Shown here in pieces: positions 8,075-13,334 of a stretch of DNA of 13,334 nt (position 1 is its first letter; each line of letters opens with the position of its first letter). The notes beneath the pieces are model-generated. The model saw nothing but the letters and a program-made list of their open reading frames with translations. It was not told the DNA's origin and ran no database searches. The position numbers were made by a program, and so were the translations under genes. The stretch comes from Clostridia bacterium (GTDB taxonomy: Bacteria; Bacillota; Clostridia; Christensenellales; Borkfalkiaceae): the NCBI GenBank assembly GCA_900767195.1, contig CAAFYG010000046.1, positions 1 to 13,334 of the forward strand, in the 5' to 3' direction.

Positions 8075-8224
8075 ATGAAAAGTAACTACACAGCACCCAA
8101 ACTTGTTATAACTTTTCTTTCGGAAAGGTTTATAACAACAAGCGGCGAGCCCGTCGGCTCGCAATGGAATTCGTCGTGGGATACGTATCTCGACGAACTG
8201 ACGGCAACCATCGTAGGTGAATAA
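8075..8224 (+). CDS. 49-aa small protein of unknown function
   Basis: The reading frame runs from ATG 8075 to TAA 8222-8224. The product opens MKSNYTAPKLVITFLSERF and continues ITTSGEPVGSQWNSSWD, ending ELTATIVGE. There is no signal peptide or transmembrane segment. It has a short basic N-terminus, a hydrophobic strand-like segment (residues 10-15), an ITTSG turn (20-24), two tryptophans (31 and 35) and an acidic tail. It starts 52 bases after the 711-aa lipoprotein gene. Its stop overlaps the AAGGAGG (8224-8230) of the secreted-protein gene, so the two are translationally adjacent. From memory, short proteins with a 'Y-x-x-P-x-L ... I-x-T-S-G' layout are frequent unannotated genes in Clostridia; I cannot verify this here. 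A precursor peptide or a translation leader are alternatives. The function is unknown. Confidence 0.7.
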   Translation: MKSNYTAPKLVITFLSERFITTSGEPVGSQWNSSWDTYLDELTATIVGE

Positions 8225-8230
8225 AGGAGG
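8224..8230 (+). promoter_or_regulatory. Shine-Dalgarno for the secreted-protein gene
   Basis: AAGGAGG overlaps the stop codon of the 49-aa gene. It lies 5 bases before ATG 8236 and 8 bases before the adjacent ATG 8239; the latter has the more usual spacing, so the first methionine may not be the initiator. Confidence 0.8.
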
Positions 8231-8235
8231 AAACG

Positions 8236-10494
8236 ATGATGAAACAGAAAACAAAAACGTATGTAAAAGCAATGTTTGCGTGTGTCGCGTTGGCGGCGGC
8301 GCTGGCGGGCGGCGGCTTCGCAGGAAAAATTTCGGCGAACGCTGACGAACCTGTTTCCGAACCGATCGCCGGGGCAAACGAAGCGCAACTTTCTGTATCG
8401 GAGACTGCGGGAAACCTTCGCGTGGAATACGCCGCGGTGAAGTATAAACTTTCGGAAGAGGATGAAACGGCGGGCATAAAATTTTTGATCCGTATGAATA
8501 AAGCCACGTTCGAAAGCGTAAAGAGCGCGGAAAATCTCACGATCGGCGTGCTGATTATTCCCGAATATGTGGCGCAGGCGAATGGAGCCGCCGAGATAGA
8601 AAGAAGCACCGCCACGGTAAACGAAGCGGTTTTATACGACGCCTCCGCGGGCATAAACGCGTTTTCGGCAAGCTCGGAAGACGAAAATTCCGTGGAAGCC
8701 GAAGCGTACTTATACAAGCAAACCGCGAAGCACTACGATAAAACGATTCTGGTGCGCGGCTATGCTTCGCTTGGCGAAACCACGGAATACTGTGCAAAAA
8801 CCACGCGCACGGTGCTTTCGGAAGTGGCGTTGCAGGCGCGCGATTATTTTGAAAAGGACGATCCGAAATACGCCGAACTTACGAAATATCTCAACGATTA
8901 CACCGTGGAATACGATACCGACGGCGTAAAAGAAAGCGAAACGAAAAAATACGGCGATTCTTACACGGAAAAAGTCGCTCCGAAAAAAGCCAACGCCGTG
9001 TTTCTCGGCTGGAAGTATGCCGTTTCCGTGAAAGACGGCGTGCCGCAATACGGCAACGATTATTATAATTTCGCCGGCAAAAAAGTGAAAGGCAATATGT
9101 ATTTCAAAGCCGCGTTTAAAGAATACGAAAGCATTTCCGCTACGTTTACGCAGGGCGAAACGCAGTACTACACCAAGCTTTCTTCGCTCGACGATCTGAA
9201 AGGCAACCTCGAAGTGAAAGCGAACGTGAAAGGCGGCGCGGCGGAAACCGTAACCGATTACACGCTTTCGGGCGAGCTGACCGCGGGCGAAAACGAAATT
9301 TCCGTAACGTGGGGAGACGGGCTTACAGCCGTGTTCACAGTGGAAGTTACCGATTTTTATTCGCTGTTCGGCGAGGGCGTGGTTGCCGATTTCGATAATA
9401 CGATCGTTCCGATCGGCGGAAGCGGAGCGTATTCAACGGAGAGTCAACCGAAACTCGGCACGTCGGGGCATTCTTTCCGCATTTCCGTGAGCGGCGTGAA
9501 TACCGACGCTTATGCGAATGTTTTAAGCGGAAAAGATCTCACCGGCGTTACGGCGCTTTATTACTCCGTGTACTTCGATTCTTCTTCGTTCAAGGGCGGA
9601 ACCGCGCCTTCTTCCGTGCCGCTTGGCGTTGTGCCTCGCCCGGGCGGAAACTGGGACGTAACGTTGATCGAGGGAAATTCGATAGCGTTCGATCGCTGGG
9701 TGCAAATCAAAGCCACGTTGCAAAGCGGTAAACCGGGACTGACGGAAAAAATAAATTTCTGGGCGCCGAATTATAAATCGAGCTGGGATGATTCGGGCGA
9801 CTGGACTGTTTCGTCCGGCTATTCGTATCAGATTTTCATCGATGAAGTGGCGATCCCTTCGCAGGTGCATTCCGATAACGAAATCGCGTTTTTCGACGAC
9901 GTAGACGCTACGGCGGTGAGACCGAGCGGTAGCTGCATAGTATCGTTCTCTCGCGATATTACGTGGAACGGTAGTAAAAAATCGTTAAAAATAACCGCCA
10001 CAGGACTGTATAATTATGCTAAAATTACCACCGTTCGCGATCTTTCGGGAATCAACGAAATATATTACTGGGTGTATTTCGAATCGGCTTCCTTCAATAA
10101 AGATCTTCCCAAAAATATCAACTGGTGGTATGCGCTTCCTCGGGTGAATGGTTGGGAAATCGGCGGAGCGCAAAGCGCCACGGGATTCGATAAATGGATT
10201 TTGGTGAAAGCCACAAGAACGTCGGGCGCGGCAGGAAATGCTTTAACGTTTAATACTACTACGGAAACGGCGGGTTGGCTGAACGACGGTAATTGGGGTG
10301 ATTCGGGCTATCGCTTCAACGTGTATATCGATACGGTAAGCACAACGGCGGTGTATGCGAGATCGCCGCGATCGGCGGTAAACGAAAAAGCGGTTTCTCT
10401 GAACAGCGAGCCGCAGGAAGAAAAGTCGGCGGCGCGTATCTGTAATGCCGAAAGCTTCGATTTTGAAAAACGCAGAATGAAAACCGACGAATAA
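8236..10494 (+). CDS. Secreted multidomain protein: unknown N-domain, InlB-type B repeat, Ig-like, two shared modules
   Basis: A 752-aa exported protein. The basic N-terminus MMKQKTKTYVK, a long Ala/Gly-rich hydrophobic core and a signal-peptidase I type site after SANA (about residue 36) show secretion without a lipid anchor. Residues about 45-215 form a domain I cannot name (VKYKL ... GIKFLIRMN ... LTIGVLIIPEY), followed by an Ala-rich helix near 195-210. Residues 222-296 fit an InlB-type B repeat (VEYDTDG, FLGWKY, VKGNMYFKAAFK). Residues about 300-374 fit a bacterial Ig-like domain (YTLSGELTAGENEISVTWG). Residues 382-548 and 549-707 are two copies of the module in the 711-aa lipoprotein. 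The last ~45 residues are polar with no LPXTG, transmembrane or SLH anchor. It may be released or bound to a partner. An adhesive or glycan-binding role is inference. Confidence 0.83.
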   Translation: MMKQKTKTYVKAMFACVALAAALAGGGFAGKISANADEPVSEPIAGANEAQLSVSETAGNLRVEYAAVKYKLSEEDETAGIKFLIRMNKATFESVKSAENLTIGVLIIPEYVAQANGAAEIERSTATVNEAVLYDASAGINAFSASSEDENSVEAEAYLYKQTAKHYDKTILVRGYASLGETTEYCAKTTRTVLSEVALQARDYFEKDDPKYAELTKYLNDYTVEYDTDGVKESETKKYGDSYTEKVAPKKANAVFLGWKYAVSVKDGVPQYGNDYYNFAGKKVKGNMYFKAAFKEYESISATFTQGETQYYTKLSSLDDLKGNLEVKANVKGGAAETVTDYTLSGELTAGENEISVTWGDGLTAVFTVEVTDFYSLFGEGVVADFDNTIVPIGGSGAYSTESQPKLGTSGHSFRISVSGVNTDAYANVLSGKDLTGVTALYYSVYFDSSSFKGGTAPSSVPLGVVPRPGGNWDVTLIEGNSIAFDRWVQIKATLQSGKPGLTEKINFWAPNYKSSWDDSGDWTVSSGYSYQIFIDEVAIPSQVHSDNEIAFFDDVDATAVRPSGSCIVSFSRDITWNGSKKSLKITATGLYNYAKITTVRDLSGINEIYYWVYFESASFNKDLPKNINWWYALPRVNGWEIGGAQSATGFDKWILVKATRTSGAAGNALTFNTTTETAGWLNDGNWGDSGYRFNVYIDTVSTTAVYARSPRSAVNEKAVSLNSEPQEEKSAARICNAESFDFEKRRMKTDE
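9379..9879 (+). repeat. Shared module, copy 3 (residues 382-548 of the 752-aa secreted protein)
   Basis: It opens with VVADFD and contains YYSVYFDSSSFKGG, VVPRPGG, AFDRWVQIKATLQSGK and APNYKSSW, followed by GDW. It closes with YQIFIDEVAI. It is closest in layout to copy 1 of the lipoprotein, including the FDSS/KGG block. Confidence 0.82.
9880..10356 (+). repeat. Shared module, copy 4 (residues 549-707 of the 752-aa secreted protein)
   Basis: It opens with EIAFFD and contains YYWVYFESASF, ALPRVNG, GFDKWILVKATRTSG, then GWLNDGNWGDSGY. It closes with FNVYIDTVST. It is the most divergent of the four: the APNY motif is replaced by a Thr-rich stretch, but the G-x-W block and closing strand remain. 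Confidence 0.78.
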
Positions 10495-10545
10495 GACAAA
10501 CAAAAATATTCGTGCGCAATCGATTTTTGCCGAACACGAAAAAAA

Positions 10546-10580
10546 CGCGCCGCGCAATAAAAAAAATTTTGCGCGGCGCG
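10546..10580. terminator. Strong GC hairpin upstream of the alpha-galactosidase gene
   Basis: CGCGCCGCGCAA (10546-10557) pairs perfectly with TTGCGCGGCGCG (10569-10580), 12 pairs around an 11-base loop. It lies 51 bases after the stop of the secreted-protein gene and 35 bases before the alpha-galactosidase ATG. On the + strand it is followed by ATTATAACG rather than a U-tract, so it would be a poor terminator for the upstream operon. The A-run before it makes the - strand version (stem, then TTTTTTT) a textbook intrinsic terminator. It may act in both directions with unequal strength, or protect or separate mRNA segments so the alpha-galactosidase is expressed at a different level. Confidence 0.7.
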
Positions 10581-10581
10581 A

Positions 10582-10603
10582 TTATAACGATTATAAGTTA
10601 TAA
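10582..10603. repeat. Three TTATAA copies before the alpha-galactosidase gene
   Basis: TTATAA occurs at 10582-10587, 10591-10596 and 10598-10603, just before the ribosome site AAGGA (10602-10606). Each is its own reverse complement, and each gives a -10-like TATAA(C/G). I see no good -35 at the right spacing, so a promoter is only a possibility. Confidence 0.3.
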
Positions 10604-10615
10604 GGATAAAAAATT

Positions 10616-12802
10616 ATGCCGATAAGCTTGTGCGAAAAAACCAAGACGTTTTACCTGAACGGAAAAGACTATACTTACGCATTTTGCGTCAGCAAATTCG
10701 GGTTTCTGAATCATTTATATTACGGCGCGAAAATTCCTTGCGACGATCTTTCTTATACGGTGCGCCCCGAAGCGAGAGGACATTGCACGAATCTTCCCGA
10801 GGGCGATAGGGCCGATTCGATGGAATATTATATGAACGAGTGCCCGTCTTACGGCAGAAGCGATTATCGCGAAAGTATGCTTGCTTTCGAGTTTTCGGCC
10901 GGCGAACGCGTAACGGAACTGGTATATGAAAATCATCGTATCGTTGGCAAAAAGCCGCCTCTTGCCGGGTTGCCGTCGGTGCGGGGCGGCGAAACGCTGA
11001 TTGTTCGGTTGACGGATCGCCTGCATAAAATTTCCGTAGATTTATACTACACCGTGTTTGAAGATCTCCCCGTGCTGTTAAGGCACGCGGAAATCGTGAA
11101 CTGCGGCGAAGAATCGGCGTATATAGATAGAGCATATTCTTTCTGCGTCGATTTTCCGAGCGCGGCAGGGTACGAAGTTGTTTGTTTTTACGGAGCGCAT
11201 TGTCGCGAAAGAATGATCGAAAGGCTTTCCGTGGGGCACGGCGTACGCGTTTTCGATAGTAAACGCGGCGTGTCTTCGGCACAGATGAACCCGGCGATTA
11301 TCGTTGCCGAAAAAAACGCCGATGAAAACAGCGGAGCGGCTTACGGGGTGAATCTTGTATACAGCGGCGATTTCGCGATAAAAACCGAACGCGGACAATT
11401 CGAACAGTTGCGCGTTACGGGCGGCATTAACGAACACGATTTTCGCTGGAAGTTATGCGGCGGAGAAACGTTTGTAACGCCCGAGGCGGTGCTGGCGTAT
11501 TCGGCGCGCGGACTTGGCGCTCTGAGCGCGGCGTATCACGATTTGTACAGAAATTATCTGATCACGCAACGGTTTGCATTTTCGCCGCGCCCGATCGTCG
11601 TCAATAACTGGGAAGCCACGTATTTTAATTTTACGGCGGAAAAACTGAAAGAATTGATCGACGCGGCGGCGGGCACGGGAATTGATACGTTCGTGCTTGA
11701 TGACGGCTGGTTCGGCGAAAGAAACGATGATTCGGCCGGGCTGGGCGATTATTCCGAAAATCTGAAAAAACTGCCTCGGGGAGTGCGGGAAATTTCCGAT
11801 TTCGCGCACAAAAAGGGCTTGAAATTCGGCTTATGGATCGAGCCTGAAATGGTGAACGAAAACTCCGACTTATTTCGCGCGCACCCCGATTATATCATAT
11901 CGGCGAACGGGTTGCCGCCGTGTAAAGGGCGCAATCAGTATGTGCTTGATCTGTCGCGGAAGGACGTACGGGAGTATATCGCGGAAAACGTAATTGCCGC
12001 GATAAAAAGAAACAACGTAGACTACGTGAAATGGGATATGAACAGAAGCCTTACGGATCTGTATTCTTCCGAGTTGAAAGATCGTTCGAAAGAATTGAAA
12101 CACCGATATGTTTTGGGACTGTACGATCTTAGCGAAAGGATCACGCAGGCTTTGCCGAACGTGTTTTTCGAAGGTTGCGCTTCGGGCGGGTGTCGGTTCG
12201 ACGCGGGTATGCTGGCATATTTTCCGCAAATCTGGGCGAGCGACGATACCGATGCATATATGCGGGCGTTGATAGAATACGGCACTTCGTTTTTCTATCC
12301 GCCATCGGCGATGAGTTGCCATATCTCCGCGTGTCCTAATCATCAGGTGGGGCGAAACACGCCGCTTGCCGCGCGGCAGGATATAGCAAGTTTAGGGGCT
12401 ACGGGGTACGAACTCGACGTTACGAAACTGTGCGAAGAAGAGTTGCGCGGAATCGGGCGATTCGTAAAGGGGTATCGCGCCGACGAAGAGTTAATACTTG
12501 CGGGAAATTTTTACCGATTGAGAAGTCCGTTTGAAGAGAATTTATTTGCCGTTGAATTTGTGGCAAAAGACGGAAAAAGAGCGGTAATCACCGTAATGCG
12601 CCCGTTGAATATACCGCTTATGGGGCAGAAGTATATTTTCGTGCAAGGACTGCGCGACGAAGAAAAATATGTGGTGCGCGAAACGGGGCTGGCGGTATGC
12701 GGATCTACTTTGCGGCTGGCGGGACTTCCCGTAAGCTTACCGGACGGAGATTTTCAAACCTGTATGTATCATATCGATTCGATCGAAGAAAGGGAAAAAT
12801 AA
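10616..12802 (+). CDS. Alpha-galactosidase, glycoside hydrolase family 36
   Basis: A 728-aa retaining alpha-galactosidase that should release terminal alpha-linked galactose from imported oligosaccharides. The length fits bacterial group I GH36 enzymes. The N-terminal beta-supersandwich spans about residues 1-320. The barrel shows DDGWFG (362-367), GLWIEPEM (405-412), KWDMNR (472-477) with the expected nucleophile Asp474, CASGGCRFDAG (521-531), and SDDTD (542-546) containing the expected acid/base Asp. The PNHQVGRNTPLAAR and ELD segments follow, then a short C-terminal beta domain. There is no signal peptide, so it is cytoplasmic, unlike the five secreted products upstream. AAGGA at 10602-10606 supports the start at 10616. 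It lies 121 bases after the secreted-protein gene with a hairpin between, so it may be partly uncoupled from it. Alternative substrates within GH36 (alpha-N-acetylgalactosamine) are less likely for this motif set. Confidence 0.95.
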   Translation: MPISLCEKTKTFYLNGKDYTYAFCVSKFGFLNHLYYGAKIPCDDLSYTVRPEARGHCTNLPEGDRADSMEYYMNECPSYGRSDYRESMLAFEFSAGERVTELVYENHRIVGKKPPLAGLPSVRGGETLIVRLTDRLHKISVDLYYTVFEDLPVLLRHAEIVNCGEESAYIDRAYSFCVDFPSAAGYEVVCFYGAHCRERMIERLSVGHGVRVFDSKRGVSSAQMNPAIIVAEKNADENSGAAYGVNLVYSGDFAIKTERGQFEQLRVTGGINEHDFRWKLCGGETFVTPEAVLAYSARGLGALSAAYHDLYRNYLITQRFAFSPRPIVVNNWEATYFNFTAEKLKELIDAAAGTGIDTFVLDDGWFGERNDDSAGLGDYSENLKKLPRGVREISDFAHKKGLKFGLWIEPEMVNENSDLFRAHPDYIISANGLPPCKGRNQYVLDLSRKDVREYIAENVIAAIKRNNVDYVKWDMNRSLTDLYSSELKDRSKELKHRYVLGLYDLSERITQALPNVFFEGCASGGCRFDAGMLAYFPQIWASDDTDAYMRALIEYGTSFFYPPSAMSCHISACPNHQVGRNTPLAARQDIASLGATGYELDVTKLCEEELRGIGRFVKGYRADEELILAGNFYRLRSPFEENLFAVEFVAKDGKRAVITVMRPLNIPLMGQKYIFVQGLRDEEKYVVRETGLAVCGSTLRLAGLPVSLPDGDFQTCMYHIDSIEEREK

Positions 12803-12831
12803 TTAAGCAAATTTCTATTTTCGGATATTAA

Positions 12832-12872
12832 AAAAAATCTTCTAAACCATACAAACAAACGTATGATTTTTT
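12832..12872 (+). terminator. Weak candidate terminator after the alpha-galactosidase gene
   Basis: CATAC (12848-12852) can pair with GTATG (12861-12865), and the flanking A-run (12832-12838) with the T-run (12867-12872). The helix is AT-rich with a bulge on the left side. Its position 30 bases after the stop, and the T-run, fit a terminator, but the stem is weak. Confidence 0.35.
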
Positions 12873-12885
12873 AAAGTGAAGAGTA

Positions 12886-12891
12886 TATAAT
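12886..12891 (+). promoter_or_regulatory. Possible -10 box (TATAAT)
   Basis: An exact TATAAT stands in the AT-rich spacer. The bases 17-18 upstream (ATGATT / TATGAT) are a poor -35, and there is no TG extension. In AT-rich sequence such hexamers occur by chance, so this is only a candidate for a promoter reading rightward. Confidence 0.25.
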
Positions 12892-12974
12892 CAGGTATGT
12901 AAAACAAAATCAAGGGAATTCTTTATATTGTTTTTACAAGTATTTCATAGAATTATTCGTTAATCAGAATGTGC

Positions 12975-12997
12975 GGATAAAATTTTGGTTTTTATCC
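12975..12997. repeat. 8-bp inverted repeat in the spacer
   Basis: GGATAAAA (12975-12982) and TTTTATCC (12990-12997) are perfect inverted copies around a 7-base centre. No T-run follows. It may be a regulator binding site or an RNA hairpin; the role is unknown. Confidence 0.4.
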
Positions 12998-13033
12998 CTA
13001 TGGAAACTGCGCTTTTATTTAACTTTTTTCTTT

Positions 13034-13050
13034 CTAAGCGTTGCGCTTAG
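13034..13050. repeat. 7-bp hairpin CTAAGCG-TTG-CGCTTAG
   Basis: CTAAGCG (13034-13040) pairs perfectly with CGCTTAG (13044-13050) around a 3-base loop. It is followed at once by TTTGACAATT. It could be a small terminator, or an operator next to the TTGACA hexamer at 13052-13057. No suitable -10 sits 16-18 bases beyond that hexamer. Confidence 0.4.
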
Positions 13051-13203
13051 TTTGACAATTCATTATTATGAAATATGTGCGCTATATAGTTTGGAAAAGC
13101 TGAGATGGTCAGGCTGGTGAGTGAATTTTTGCCCGATTTTCCTTACATGGGTAAAGTGTTTTTTATTTCTGACAGGTGGCAGGCGTCATCATGATAGGAG
13201 AAT

Positions 13204-13334
13204 GTGAACGTACCCAAGGGAACGATTAAAAGCAGAAAGAAAATTTAAGTATCAGTATTTCGCGACGCTTGCTGCGGGAGTATTGCCTTCGGCTGTTTAT
13301 TATCCTTTATCTCGAGGAATCGGTATGATGTTGA
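13204..13334 (+). pseudogene. Possible 5' end of a membrane-protein gene with a frame break
   Basis: From 13211 to the window end one frame stays open and reads like protein (KYQYFATLAAGVLPSAVYY, then PLSRGIGMML), hydrophobic with a basic lead. It has no start codon of its own: the in-frame ATG at 13202 is followed at once by TGA. A GTG at 13204 in another frame, 3 bases after AGGAG (13196-13200), reads VNVPKGTIKSRKK and then stops at 13246-13248. Removing one A from the short A-run near 13240 would join the two into one plausible N-terminus. This could be a sequencing indel at the contig end, a broken gene, or chance. I do not recognise the family. Confidence 0.3.

Larger units (their letters stand above)
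12803..13203. other. AT-rich spacer downstream of the alpha-galactosidase gene
   Basis: No convincing gene is visible. The sequence is clearly more AT-rich than the operon and has stops in all frames. It holds a weak AT-rich hairpin with a T-run (12832-12872), a consensus TATAAT at 12886-12891 without a good -35, an 8-bp inverted repeat (12975-12997) and a 7-bp hairpin (13034-13050) followed by a TTGACA at 13052. Short frames such as 13068-13103 (11 aa) and 13105-13194 (29 aa) lack ribosome sites. It is probably the boundary of the locus, with the control region of the next gene. Confidence 0.6.

Noticed and set aside
8075..8224. The 49-aa product as a RiPP (modified peptide) precursor
   Set aside because: No modification enzyme, radical SAM, LanM-like or peptide exporter gene is in the window, and there is no double-Gly leader; kept only as an unknown small protein.
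10546..10580. A standard rho-independent terminator for the upstream + strand operon
   Set aside because: The stem is excellent but the + strand has no U-tract after it; the U-tract is on the - strand, so I list the hairpin without claiming + strand termination.
13052..13057. TTGACA as the -35 of a strong promoter
   Set aside because: The bases 16-18 positions downstream (around 13074-13080) do not resemble a -10; TATATA at 13083 is 25 bases away, too far.
13105..13194. A 29-aa frame in the right-hand spacer
   Set aside because: No ribosome site, no recognisable pattern and AT-rich surroundings; consistent with chance.
1..13334. CRISPR array, tRNA/rRNA, insertion sequence or phage genes
   Set aside because: I saw no short regularly spaced repeats, no RNA-gene signatures, no transposase motifs and no phage structural genes; the only long repeats are protein modules within genes.

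Overview
The window is a contig-end piece of bacterial chromosome. All genes lie on the + strand, each with an AG-rich Shine-Dalgarno sequence. Four consecutive products carry lipoprotein signal peptides, and one more carries an ordinary export signal. This points to a low-to-moderate GC Gram-positive (Bacillota) gut-type anaerobe. The style of the secreted proteins (DUF4091, an InlB-type B repeat, Ig-like domains, long jelly-roll proteins) fits an uncultured Clostridia member such as the Christensenellales/Borkfalkiaceae group. That placement is inference from memory of such genomes, not from a marker gene.

Layout. Bases 1-20 are Illumina adapter, not genome. Bases 21-550 are the 3' part of a MalG-type sugar ABC permease, followed by its substrate-binding lipoprotein (620-2218). 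Next come three tightly packed genes with an 11-base gap and then 8- and 4-base overlaps: an 818-aa DUF4091/GH123-like putative glycosidase lipoprotein (2230-4686), a 403-aa lipoprotein of two beta-sandwich-like modules (4679-5890), and a 711-aa lipoprotein with two Ig-like domains and three further modules (5887-8022). A 49-aa gene with a perfect Shine-Dalgarno follows (8075-8224). Then comes a 752-aa secreted protein (8236-10494) with an unknown N-terminal domain, an InlB-type B repeat, an Ig-like domain and two copies of the same ~160-aa module found twice in the 711-aa protein. After a 121-base gap with a strong GC hairpin lies a cytoplasmic GH36 alpha-galactosidase (10616-12802). The last ~530 bases are AT-rich and essentially gene-free, with weak regulatory-looking elements and a possible start of another, frame-disrupted gene at the edge.

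How it may work together. I read this as a Gram-positive glycan-utilisation locus. Surface lipoproteins would bind or trim a galactose/N-acetylhexosamine-containing glycan, the ABC transporter would import the product, and the cytosolic alpha-galactosidase would remove terminal alpha-galactose. The transporter, DUF4091 and GH36 assignments rest on visible motifs. The shared substrate and the binding role of the module proteins are inference.

The least explained parts are the four-copy ~160-aa module shared by two adjacent genes, the 49-aa gene inserted between those two genes, and the three intergenic hairpins that all carry their U-tract on the antisense strand.
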